Below, piece by piece: positions 7,565 through 14,413 of a stretch of DNA of 22,305 bases. The DNA comes from JBHENC01 sp051000345 (GTDB taxonomy: Bacteria > Acidobacteriota > Blastocatellia > Pyrinomonadales > Pyrinomonadaceae): positions 1 to 22,305 of the forward strand of contig JBPCOJ010000007.1 of NCBI GenBank assembly GCA_051000345.1, read 5' to 3'. The translations under genes were made by a program, and so were the position numbers. The stretch's first letter is position 1, and each line of letters starts with the position of its first letter. The notes under the pieces were generated by a model. That model saw nothing but the letters and a program-made list of their open reading frames with translations. It made no database searches and was not told the DNA's origin.

Positions 7565-8671
7565 TCAGGAAGCGTGCCGCGTGGCTTTCATCAATTCGAT
7601 GAAGCGTGTGAAGTGATGCGCGGCGTCGTGCGGGCCGGGCGCGGCCTCCGGGTGATATTGGACGGAGAAGACGGGCAAGGTTTTGTGGCGCAAGCCTTCG
7701 ACGCAGTCGTCGTTGAGATTGATGTGCGTGACTTCGACATCGGCAGGCAAGCCTTCCCTTGAAACCGCGAAGCCGTGATTGTGCGCGGTGATTTCCACTT
7801 CGTTCGTGCGCAAATCTTTGACGGGCTGATTGCCGCCGCGATGACCGAACGGGAGTTTATAAGTTTCTCCGCCGAGCGCGCGCGCCAAAAGTTGATGACC
7901 GAAGCAGATGCCGAACACGGGCGTGCCTGACTCTGCGACGCAGCGCACTTCTTCCATTACCTTTGTCATCGCCGCCGGATCGCCCGGCCCGTTCGATAAA
8001 AAGATTCCGTCAGGCCGCATCGCCAGCACATCCCGCGCAGAGGTCGAAGCAGGCACAACGCTGACGCGGCAATTCATTTGCGCCAACTCACGCAACGAAT
8101 TCGTTTTCACTCCGAAGTCATAACAAACAACGTGAAATTCTTCCCTGCCCGCCGAGGGAACTTCATAAGCCTCGCGGCAAGTCACGACGCTCGCCAATTC
8201 CCTGTTATTCATTGACGGCGCACGGCGCGCTTTGTCAATCACGCTTTGCTCGTCTGCATCAATGCTTGAAAGACACGCGCTCATCGCGCCCTTGCTTCTG
8301 ATGTGACGCACGAGCGCGCGTGTGTCTATGCCTTCGATGCCGGGCATGTTCCACTTTTTCAAGTATTCGTCGAGCGTGCCTTCCGAACGCCAGTTCGACG
8401 CGACGCGGCTCGCTTCGCGCACGGCGAAGCCTTCGACCCACGGGCGCGCCGACTCCGCATCCGTTTCGTTGACGCCGTAGTTGCCGATCAGCGGATACGT
8501 CATGCACACGATCTGCCCGGCGTAGGAAGGATCAGTCAAGACTTCCTGATAGCCCGACATCGAAGTGTTAAAGACCATCTCGCCGCACACTTCACCTTGC
8601 GCGCCCCACGCGCGCCCGCGAAAAATCCGCCCGTCTTCCAACGCCAACAATGCTGATTTCGCTTGAATCAT
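7565..8671 (-). CDS. carA: Carbamoyl-phosphate synthase, glutamine-hydrolysing small subunit
   Basis: A 368-residue protein, normal length for CarA. It hydrolyses glutamine and passes ammonia to CarB to make carbamoyl phosphate for pyrimidines and arginine. The N-terminal half has FNTSMSGYQEVLTDPSYAGQI, typical of CarA. The class I glutamine amidotransferase half has SNGPGDP, then GICFGHQLLA with the nucleophile Cys256, and VQYHPEAAPGP with His340 and Glu342 completing the triad. The large subunit gene carB is not next to it: downstream is the AT-rich metallopeptidase and upstream a repeat-filled spacer. Confidence 0.97.
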   Translation of the reverse strand: MIQAKSALLALEDGRIFRGRAWGAQGEVCGEMVFNTSMSGYQEVLTDPSYAGQIVCMTYPLIGNYGVNETDAESARPWVEGFAVREASRVASNWRSEGTLDEYLKKWNMPGIEGIDTRALVRHIRSKGAMSACLSSIDADEQSVIDKARRAPSMNNRELASVVTCREAYEVPSAGREEFHVVCYDFGVKTNSLRELAQMNCRVSVVPASTSARDVLAMRPDGIFLSNGPGDPAAMTKVMEEVRCVAESGTPVFGICFGHQLLARALGGETYKLPFGHRGGNQPVKDLRTNEVEITAHNHGFAVSREGLPADVEVTHINLNDDCVEGLRHKTLPVFSVQYHPEAAPGPHDAAHHFTRFIELMKATRHAS

Positions 8672-8683
8672 GTAACTGCAAGT

Positions 8684-8817
8684 AGTCAGAAGTCAGAAGT
8701 CAGGAGAGAGAATAAAGTCAGTAGATGAAGCATACGAGGAGAGAATCCTGCGTGAATGCCATCATCGCTCTTTCTTAATTCTGACTCCTGTCTCCTGACT
8801 TCTGTCTCCTCTCCTGT
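8684..8817. repeat. Inverted array of AGTCAGA / TCTGACT units
   Basis: The spacer between the carA start and the YIP1-TPR gene stop holds AGTCAGAAGTCAGAAGTCAG at 8684-8703 followed by GAGAGAG. About 75 bases later (8779-8817) is the opposite orientation: TTCTGACTCCTG, TCTCCTGACTTCTG, TCTCCTCTCCTG. These are short direct repeats arranged as two inverted arms able to form a long imperfect hairpin. The family unit differs from the ACTGAAAAC arrays elsewhere in the window but the architecture is the same. Confidence 0.6.
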
Positions 8818-8819
8818 TC

Positions 8820-10133
8820 TCACGCTTGCGAGCGCAAGAATGCCGTCGCTTCGTTGAGCCAGCGTTTTTCTGCGCGATATTTGTAGGCGGGCGCGCTTTT
8901 GACGGCTTCGATGCAGGCTTGCATGGCGCTTCTGGCTTCGCGCTGGTCGCCCAAGCCTGCGTGCGCGCGTCCCATCAAATAAAGTCCTTCGGGATCGACT
9001 GTGCGCCGCGCGAGAAATTTTTCGAGGGCATCGCGCGCGTCATCGAATTGCCCTGCGGCGAGATACGTCGCGCCTATCTCGCGCCAGATTTCATGTTGCG
9101 CATGAGAGTCGTCGCGTTCCACGACTTCCGAGAAATGCTGTATCGCTTCCGGGAATTTATTTTGTTCGCGGGCGATTCTTCCGAGCTGGTAATGCGCGTC
9201 TGTTTCGTCCGCGTCGATGCCGACGGCCTTTTGAAAACGCTCTTGCGCCGCATCCGATTCGCCGCGCTGCTGGTGAATCAAACCCAGATTGTAATGCGCC
9301 GAAGCATCCGCCGGATTAAGCGTCGAGGCTTCCAGATTCTGCTTGAACGAAGCGCGCGCACGCTGCGTCGTCATTATCTCGTTGAAGTAACCGCGCAGCA
9401 CTAAGAAAAGCATCACCAGCAGAAACGGCGAAGTAAGAAAGAACCCGAACACGGTTGAGGTTAGCAATCCAACGGCGATGAGAAACAACAAACCGCCGAG
9501 CAGCACAATCAACGCGGCGCGAACCGTCGTCGAACGAAACGCTTCACGCACGCCGACAATCAGCATGAAAATCAAAAACGGGAACAGCAGAAACTGAAAA
9601 AAATTTGCGGAAAGAAGCTGCGGGTTGGCGACACGCGCGCTGTTCATCAAAAGCGGCGAGTCCGGCATGTCGCGCTGCGCCTGCGCGAGCGTCTGCAAAT
9701 ACCAATGCGCAAAACCTGCATCGAGCCTAAGCGTTCTGGCAAGCAGCGCGAACGGCAGCGCGATTAGATTAGCCGCCGCCAGCGCGTAGAAAATAATCGA
9801 TGCGACGGGAGCATATTCCTGCTGCAATGCAACTCTAAAACTCGCGCGCCGTTCAAAAAGATTAGCGACGAAAACGATGCTCGGCACGAAGATGAGCGCA
9901 GTCAAGAGCATCATCATCACTGTCTGCAACACAACCGCAAAAACGACGAGCGCCGTGCGTCCGCTCAAGGCTCCGTTGCTCAAGAAAGCCCACTGCGTGT
10001 AAAGCCCGTAAAGGCTTTCCGCCGCAAGCGCCAGCAACAGCGCCGGAGCGAGCGGAGCGCGTTCACGCATCTCGCTCATCGCGCGCGCGGGCGCGTAGAA
10101 CATCATCGACAATAATCGCAACGCACTATTCAT
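8820..10133 (-). CDS. YIP1-family membrane domain fused to TPR repeats
   Basis: A 437-residue inner-membrane protein. Residues 1-250 carry five to six hydrophobic helices (about 28-48, 61-90, 108-130, 178-195 and 205-247) with the spacing of the Yip1 domain. Residues about 272-420 contain at least four tetratricopeptide repeats: ASAHYNLGLIHQQRGESDAA, TDAHYQLGRIAREQNKFPEA, a third with EIWREIGATYLAAGQFDDA, and a fourth with GLYLMGRAHAGLGDQREA. TPRs are protein-binding scaffolds; no enzymatic activity is expected. It follows lepB by 83 bases on the same strand, so the two are likely co-transcribed and may act in protein export or assembly (inference). Confidence 0.8.
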   Translation of the reverse strand: MNSALRLLSMMFYAPARAMSEMRERAPLAPALLLALAAESLYGLYTQWAFLSNGALSGRTALVVFAVVLQTVMMMLLTALIFVPSIVFVANLFERRASFRVALQQEYAPVASIIFYALAAANLIALPFALLARTLRLDAGFAHWYLQTLAQAQRDMPDSPLLMNSARVANPQLLSANFFQFLLFPFLIFMLIVGVREAFRSTTVRAALIVLLGGLLFLIAVGLLTSTVFGFFLTSPFLLVMLFLVLRGYFNEIMTTQRARASFKQNLEASTLNPADASAHYNLGLIHQQRGESDAAQERFQKAVGIDADETDAHYQLGRIAREQNKFPEAIQHFSEVVERDDSHAQHEIWREIGATYLAAGQFDDARDALEKFLARRTVDPEGLYLMGRAHAGLGDQREARSAMQACIEAVKSAPAYKYRAEKRWLNEATAFLRSQA

Positions 10134-10199
10134 AAAATGCTGCTTATAAGGATTTGCCGGACTGCATGGAAATTGACGACACGCGCTTCGTTTCGCAAA

Positions 10200-10229
10200 T
10201 TTTACGGCTTATCGTTTTACGGCTCATCG
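10200..10229. repeat. 15-bp tandem duplication at the lepB stop
   Basis: TTTTACGGCTTATCG is followed directly by TTTTACGGCTCATCG, identical but for one base. The lepB stop codon lies in the second copy, so the first copy is a duplicated tail of the gene just past its end. Confidence 0.7.
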
Positions 10230-10924
10230 TCGCTCGTCTCCGGCGTTTGCGTGTTGTAATAATTCTTCGGCGGCTGGATGTTATAGACGGGATCGCGCGA
10301 GAGCACGCCCGCGTCCGCGAGCGGCCAAAAACGAAACAGCGTTTTGCCGTAAATGTATTTCTCCGGCACGAGTCCCCAGATGCGCGAGTCGCTCGAATTG
10401 TCGCGGTTGTCGCCCATCACGAAATAATAATGCTCTTTGACGAGCACAGGCCGCAAACTGTCGCGCCGCAATTCCAACTGCTGATCGAGGTATGGCTCTT
10501 GTAATTCCTGCCCGTTGATGTAAATGCGCCCGCCGCGCAGTTCGACACTTTCGCCGGGCAGCCCGATGATGCGTTTGACGTAGCTTTGCGAAGGATTATT
10601 CGGATACCAGAAGACTATGACATCGCCGCGCGCCAGATGCGGCATTCCGTAGTAAACGAGTTTGTTGACGAGAATTCGTTCGCCGTCGTGAAGTCGCGGC
10701 AGCATCGAAGTGCCCTCGACTTTAACGGGCTGCACGACGAAAACGCCGATGAGCAAAGCGAACATCAACGCGAAGATAAGATCGCGCACCAGCAATCTTA
10801 TTTCGCTCCAGAGATGCGAGCGCGACGCACTGTACGGGCGCTCGATTTCAATATCCAAATCATCTGCGGCGCTGATGCCGCCGAAAGGGAAAACATCGCG
10901 CCGCGCTTTTCGTTTGAAGAACAT
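10217..10924 (-). CDS. lepB: Signal peptidase I
   Basis: A 235-residue membrane-bound serine protease that removes signal peptides from exported proteins on the periplasmic face. A single transmembrane helix (residues about 46-66, DLIFALMFALLIGVFVV) precedes the catalytic serine in KVEGTSMLP (Ser73). The general base lysine is in SYVKRIIGLPGE (Lys117), and the conserved box GDNRDNSSDSR follows. The single N-terminal transmembrane helix and length resemble the shorter type of SPase I. It is divergent from the HU gene; the spacer 10925-11191 holds promoters for both. Confidence 0.96.
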   Translation of the reverse strand: MFFKRKARRDVFPFGGISAADDLDIEIERPYSASRSHLWSEIRLLVRDLIFALMFALLIGVFVVQPVKVEGTSMLPRLHDGERILVNKLVYYGMPHLARGDVIVFWYPNNPSQSYVKRIIGLPGESVELRGGRIYINGQELQEPYLDQQLELRRDSLRPVLVKEHYYFVMGDNRDNSSDSRIWGLVPEKYIYGKTLFRFWPLADAGVLSRDPVYNIQPPKNYYNTQTPETSDDEP

Positions 10925-11088
10925 CTTTTACAATCTACCCGAACAAATAACTTTTATAAATCGAACGCCGTTACATACGACTTGCCCGCCGCGTGATTCG
11001 CATGGGGCGGGTTCCGAATTTCGAGGTTAGCCGTGCCTCGCGCGCTTTGTCAACGAACGCGCCTATAGGTGGCTGCGCCTGCTTGTGC

Positions 11089-11118
11089 TTGACAGCGTTT
11101 GCCGCGCGTCTCTATCAT
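11089..11118 (+). promoter_or_regulatory. Sigma-70-type promoter of the HU gene
   Basis: TTGACA at 11089-11094 and TATCAT at 11113-11118 are separated by 18 bases. Transcription would start near 11125, giving a leader of about 65 bases before the GTG start of the HU gene. This is the best sigma-70 match in the window. Confidence 0.65.
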
Positions 11119-11191
11119 TGCACAGCAGAATCCGACTGCGCGCAAGCACAATCCTTTACACATCGAACCGAAACAAAGGACGAACAGCACA

Positions 11192-11548
11192 GTGATTAAA
11201 TTAGACATCGTCAATCGCATTGCGGATCGCACGGGCGTTCCGAAGATGAAGGCCGAGCAAGCCGTCGAAGCGCTGTTTCATTCGATGAAGGAAGCACTCT
11301 CGCGCGGCGAACGCATCGAACTGCGCGGCTTCGGAGTCTTCGTCGTCAAGGCGCGCAAACGCGGCGTCGGGCGCAACCCGCGCACAGGCGAGGAAGTCGC
11401 TATTCCTTCGGGGAAAACCATTCGCTTCAAGCCCGGCAAAGAACTACAGGCGCACTGCTTCGACGCTGAAGACGAAGCGGCGGCAACACAGCACAACGGC
11501 AACGGCACTCAACACAACGCCAGACGACTGCCCGATGCGGAGTATTAA
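11192..11548 (+). CDS. HU/IHF family DNA-binding protein
   Basis: A 118-residue nucleoid protein. Residues 1-90 match the family along its whole length: an N-terminal helix pair (KLDIVNRIADRTGVPKMKAEQAVEALF), then ELRGFGVFVVKARKRGVGRNPRTGE with the conserved GRNP-type arm, and IPSGKTIRFKPGKEL. Such proteins dimerise and bend DNA. The GTG at 11192 is chosen because homology begins there and AAAGGA lies 11 bases upstream; longer frames start before the promoter. It carries an extra ~28-residue hydrophilic tail (Asn/His/Ala-rich) not seen in ordinary HU. The M50 gene follows after 42 bases. Confidence 0.93.
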   Translation: MIKLDIVNRIADRTGVPKMKAEQAVEALFHSMKEALSRGERIELRGFGVFVVKARKRGVGRNPRTGEEVAIPSGKTIRFKPGKELQAHCFDAEDEAAATQHNGNGTQHNARRLPDAEY

Positions 11549-11590
11549 GCGCAGAGAACCGGATTTCTACAACTCCCGAATTAACCCAAC

Positions 11591-12646
11591 GTGTCAGAAT
11601 CAATCGGAGCGATTCCGCCGTTCATAGATGCGCCTGCGCCGCACGTCATAAAACACATGGACGCCGCACGCAGACGCGCCGCACGCCCGACGCCGCGCGA
11701 ATGGCGACGCCACGCCGCGCTTTTTTTCATCACAATTTTGACGACGACCTTCGCAGGCACTATCTACGCGAACAACGCCGATGTGCCTGAACCGCAGATG
11801 CGCGCGTTCGGCGCGTCGTGGCTGGATTACATCACGTATGTTCCCGAATACTACTTGAAATTAACGGCTGTATTTCTGGCGCAGGCAATCCACTCGCCGC
11901 CCTTGATTGAGCAAGGCCTGATGTTCGCTTTCGCGCTGCTCTTTATCCTTGCAGCGCACGAAGCGGGGCATTACGTTTGGTGTCGCCGCTACGGTGTGGA
12001 TGCGACGCTTCCCTTTTTCATTCCCGCGCCGCCGCTTTTTCTTGCAGGCACGTTCGGCGCGTTCATCAAAATCAAGTCGCCTATTCCCTCGCGCCGCGCT
12101 CTCTTCGACATCGGCACGGCAGGCCCCATCGCAGGCTTCATCGCGCTTTTGCCCGTCGCATTGATCGGGCTATGGACGGCGCAACCCGCGCACCTTGCCG
12201 ACGAGCAATTGATGCTCAACGATCCGCTGCTTTTCAAATTGATTGCGCGCGTCTTCCGCATACATGACCTCGCGCACATCGCGCCGAACCCTTTTTACTT
12301 TGCCGCGTGGATCGGCTTGCTGGTGACGAGTTTGAATCTCGCGCCCGTCGGCCAACTCGACGGCGGTCATACGGTCTACGCCGTCTTCGGCCCGCGCGTT
12401 CACAAGTGGCTCGGGCGCGCCGCATTTCTCTGTGTTGCGACGCTCGCCATTCTCGGCTGGCGCTGGCACGGCAGCCCGAGCGGTTTTCTCTACGCGGTGC
12501 TTTTAGCCGTCATGCTGCGCGTGCGCCACCCGCACGCCGGAGACGACGAAACAGAGCGAATCGGGCAAACGCGAAAATGGCTTGCCGTGCTCACGCTCAT
12601 GATCTTCATACTTTCGTTTATGCCCTTTCCGCTCACGATTAAATAA
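11591..12646 (+). CDS. M50 site-2 protease-like membrane metallopeptidase
   Basis: A 351-residue inner-membrane protein with about seven hydrophobic helices. The zinc site is HEAGH at residues 123-127 inside a hydrophobic helix, and the third ligand is Asp257 in NLAPVGQLDGGH near the other end, both hallmarks of the M50 (S2P) family. GTFGAFIKIKSPIPSRRALFDIGTAGPIAGF between them is typical of the subgroup that includes plant EGY proteins and lacks PDZ domains. Such enzymes cut transmembrane substrates such as anti-sigma factors; no candidate substrate is visible nearby. The GTG start is uncertain, with no good Shine-Dalgarno; Met23 is the next option. Confidence 0.9.
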   Translation: MSESIGAIPPFIDAPAPHVIKHMDAARRRAARPTPREWRRHAALFFITILTTTFAGTIYANNADVPEPQMRAFGASWLDYITYVPEYYLKLTAVFLAQAIHSPPLIEQGLMFAFALLFILAAHEAGHYVWCRRYGVDATLPFFIPAPPLFLAGTFGAFIKIKSPIPSRRALFDIGTAGPIAGFIALLPVALIGLWTAQPAHLADEQLMLNDPLLFKLIARVFRIHDLAHIAPNPFYFAAWIGLLVTSLNLAPVGQLDGGHTVYAVFGPRVHKWLGRAAFLCVATLAILGWRWHGSPSGFLYAVLLAVMLRVRHPHAGDDETERIGQTRKWLAVLTLMIFILSFMPFPLTIK

Positions 12647-12824
12647 AAAGTTCGGCTGCCGCAACCCGCGCGCCCGCAAGTTTGATTGGAAGTTATCGAA
12701 AGCCTTTCCGCGTGGTGTGGCATCTTTGCCGTAGATTCATAAACGCCACAATGCCGAATTGTTTCCGGCGCGGCAAATTGGCGAAAATGCGTTCAAAATC
12801 CACTGTTCTCCTTTCGTCAAAAGC

Positions 12825-12838
12825 GGCACGCGGCTTGC
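12825..12838 (+). promoter_or_regulatory. Sigma-54-type -24/-12 promoter candidate
   Basis: CGGCACGCGGCTTGCGA contains GG at 12825-12826 and GC at 12837-12838 with exactly 10 bases between, matching the consensus TGGCAC-N5-TTGC of sigma-54 (RpoN) promoters at nearly every conserved position. The predicted start is near 12850, about 50 bases before the small secreted protein gene at 12901. The rest of the 254-base spacer 12647-12900 shows nothing I can assign. No enhancer-binding regulator is encoded in the window. Confidence 0.5.
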
Positions 12839-12900
12839 GATTAATCTTCACAGGAACTCCCTGAACAGCCATCTAATCAACATACGAGGAGAATTTCATC

Positions 12901-13152
12901 GTGAACAAAAAATCAGGCATCATGTTAGCGCTCGCACTTGCTTTGAGTCTCGGCGGCACGAGCGTCTTCGCGCAAAACTCGAACATGACGAAGAAGACCA
13001 AAACGACCAAGACCACCACTTCTTCGAGCACAAACAACACCAAGCATCACCACCACCTGAACCCGTTCCACAGACATCACAACAAGAGCAAGAAATCCGG
13101 CGGCAACTCAAACATGTCGAACGGCAATATGAGCGGCAACACCAACCAGTAA
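12901..13152 (+). CDS. Small secreted His/Asn/Lys/Thr-rich protein
   Basis: An 83-residue protein, GTG start with GAGGAG about 8 bases upstream. Residues 1-24 form a clear Sec signal peptide (MNKKSG, then a Leu/Ala-rich core, ending GTSVFA) with a predicted cut before QNSN. The mature ~59 residues are low complexity: a Lys/Thr block (TKKTKTTKTTTSSS), a His cluster (KHHHHLNPFHRHHNKSKK) and an Asn/Gly/Met/Ser tail. It has no Cys and few hydrophobic residues, so it is probably disordered in the periplasm or outside the cell. The His cluster could bind metal ions (inference). I do not recognise a named family. Confidence 0.8.
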   Translation: MNKKSGIMLALALALSLGGTSVFAQNSNMTKKTKTTKTTTSSSTNNTKHHHHLNPFHRHHNKSKKSGGNSNMSNGNMSGNTNQ

Positions 13153-13202
13153 GCAATCTGCGCCGCACATAAAAGCCTCAGCGCTCTTGTTGCGCGCATA
13201 TA

Positions 13203-13248
13203 AAAAAAGGGACGCGGCTATTTACTCAAATAGCCGCGTCCCTTTTTT
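13203..13248. terminator. Strong bidirectional intrinsic terminator
   Basis: A perfect 21-bp inverted repeat (AAAAAAGGGACGCGGCTATTT and its complement) around the 4-base loop ACTC. The GC-rich core is flanked by A6 and T6, so it can stop transcription from both sides: the small secreted protein gene on the plus strand and the membrane protein gene (13341-14312) on the minus strand. Confidence 0.95.
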
Positions 13249-13260
13249 ATTATTTTAACC

Positions 13261-13311
13261 GGAATTTACTCGCTATTGGCTTAAGCGAAAATAGCGCGTA
13301 AGTGAATTTCC
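13261..13311. repeat. Imperfect inverted repeat beside the terminator
   Basis: GGAATTTACTCGCTATT (13261-13277) is partly complementary to AATAGCGCGTAAGTGAATTTCC (13290-13311): CGCTATT pairs perfectly with AATAGCG, and the outer GGAATT part pairs with gaps. It lies in the 3' region of the minus-strand gene. No function is evident. Confidence 0.4.
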
Positions 13312-13340
13312 AATACGGATTACTCCTGCATACCACCCTT

Positions 13341-14312
13341 TTATGCCGTCGCCACAGCAGGCAGCAAGCCTTTGATTTCCCTGACTAAGCGCACGACTTC
13401 CTTTTGGTCTGCGAGCGCCATCATAAAAAATTTATAGCCCTGCTGGAAACAAATCACTCCGTTGGCAAAGAGCCAGACGGAGTCTAGGAATGGATTGCCG
13501 CCCAGTAGCCAACTGATGGGCGCGCCGGTGATGCGTCCGGGCTGAAAAATTTGCGCCCACATCGCCGCGCCCGCCGCGCAACTGAATGCGCCGAGAAGCG
13601 GCGCGCCGACATAACGCACCGCCTTGCGCTCGAATTCGATGCGGCTCGCTTCTGCTTCGGAAAGCTTGCCGCCGCCGATTAAGCTTTCCTGTTCGCGCAG
13701 ATACTTCTCGAACTTTCCGCTTGCCTTGCGCAAGCCGTAAACGGGCAAGGCGGAGTGCGTCAGCCAGTGCGGATGCGAGCCTAAGAGAACCGCATCAATG
13801 CCCGGAAAAGCCGCGCCGAGACGCACGCCCGTGACAAGGGAGACGGTAACGAGCGCGGCGCGTTTCGGATTTTTTTTGACCCACTCGCGCGCCTTCAGAA
13901 GTCCGGCGGTGGAAGCGATGGAAGCACTCGTGAAGCGCGCGCCTAAGTCTGCAAACTGCGCGGCGCGATCATAGTATGTTTTGGCTTCGTCGAAGACTTC
14001 GCCTGCGCGTTCTCCGGCGACGCCAGCGGCTTTGCGGAAGGCATCTCCGGCGGCGGCGGCGGCGCGCGAGGCATCATCCGCCGCGCGGCGCGCACGTTCG
14101 CGCAGTTCGTATTCGTCTTCCAAGCGCTCTGCTTCGGTGCGCGCGCGTGTCGCGCCGTCGGCGAACGTATCCGCGCCGCGCCGTGCAGCATCCTGCGCGA
14201 CGCGCGCGCCTTCTTCGACGCGCTCCTTGATGTTGTACTTTTCGTCTAACTCGCGCGCCTTGCGCTCTGCCGCGCGCCGCCATTCATCGAGCTTGTCTTT
14301 ATAATCAGCCAT
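13341..14312 (-). CDS. Membrane protein with duplicated amphipathic N-terminal helix
   Basis: A 323-residue protein of unknown family. Residues 1-125 are rich in Ala, Arg, Glu and Asp and predicted helical, resembling LEA or apolipoprotein-type amphipathic helices. Two 36-residue segments (about 19-54 and 61-96) align without gaps: ELDEKYNIKERV against RLEDEYELRERA, then Ala-rich tracts and DTF against DAF. Residues about 150-323 contain hydrophobic segments (AALVTVSLVTGVRLGAAF, YVGAPLLGAFSCAAGAAMW, DSVWLFANGVICF) that suggest membrane association. The ATG has no clear Shine-Dalgarno. The minus-strand REC-GGDEF gene is immediately upstream, 101 bases away across a repeat array. Function unknown. 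Confidence 0.75.
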   Translation of the reverse strand: MADYKDKLDEWRRAAERKARELDEKYNIKERVEEGARVAQDAARRGADTFADGATRARTEAERLEDEYELRERARRAADDASRAAAAAGDAFRKAAGVAGERAGEVFDEAKTYYDRAAQFADLGARFTSASIASTAGLLKAREWVKKNPKRAALVTVSLVTGVRLGAAFPGIDAVLLGSHPHWLTHSALPVYGLRKASGKFEKYLREQESLIGGGKLSEAEASRIEFERKAVRYVGAPLLGAFSCAAGAAMWAQIFQPGRITGAPISWLLGGNPFLDSVWLFANGVICFQQGYKFFMMALADQKEVVRLVREIKGLLPAVATA

Positions 14313-14323
14313 AACAATTATTG

Positions 14324-14412
14324 GAACAGTTTTCAGCTTTCAGTTTCGAGTTTTCAGCTTTAGATTCAGCTACGGGCAATGTTTCTTTACTGAAAACTGT
14401 AAACCGAAAACT
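14324..14412. repeat. Second inverted array of ACTGAAAAC units
   Basis: The left arm (14324-14360) reads GGAACAGTTTTCAGCTTTCAG and continues with further TTTTCAG units; the right arm (14389-14412) reads ACTGAAAACTGTAAACCGAAAAC. The arms are inverted and share their unit with the array at 3462-3543. The array fills the whole spacer between two minus-strand genes, directly after the REC-GGDEF stop. Confidence 0.6.
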
Positions 14413-14413
14413 T

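Noticed and set aside
14300..14314. FLAG-like N-terminus (MADYKDKLDE) of the membrane protein at 13341-14312
   Set aside because: Chance resemblance to an engineered tag; the helix continues naturally and nothing else suggests engineering.
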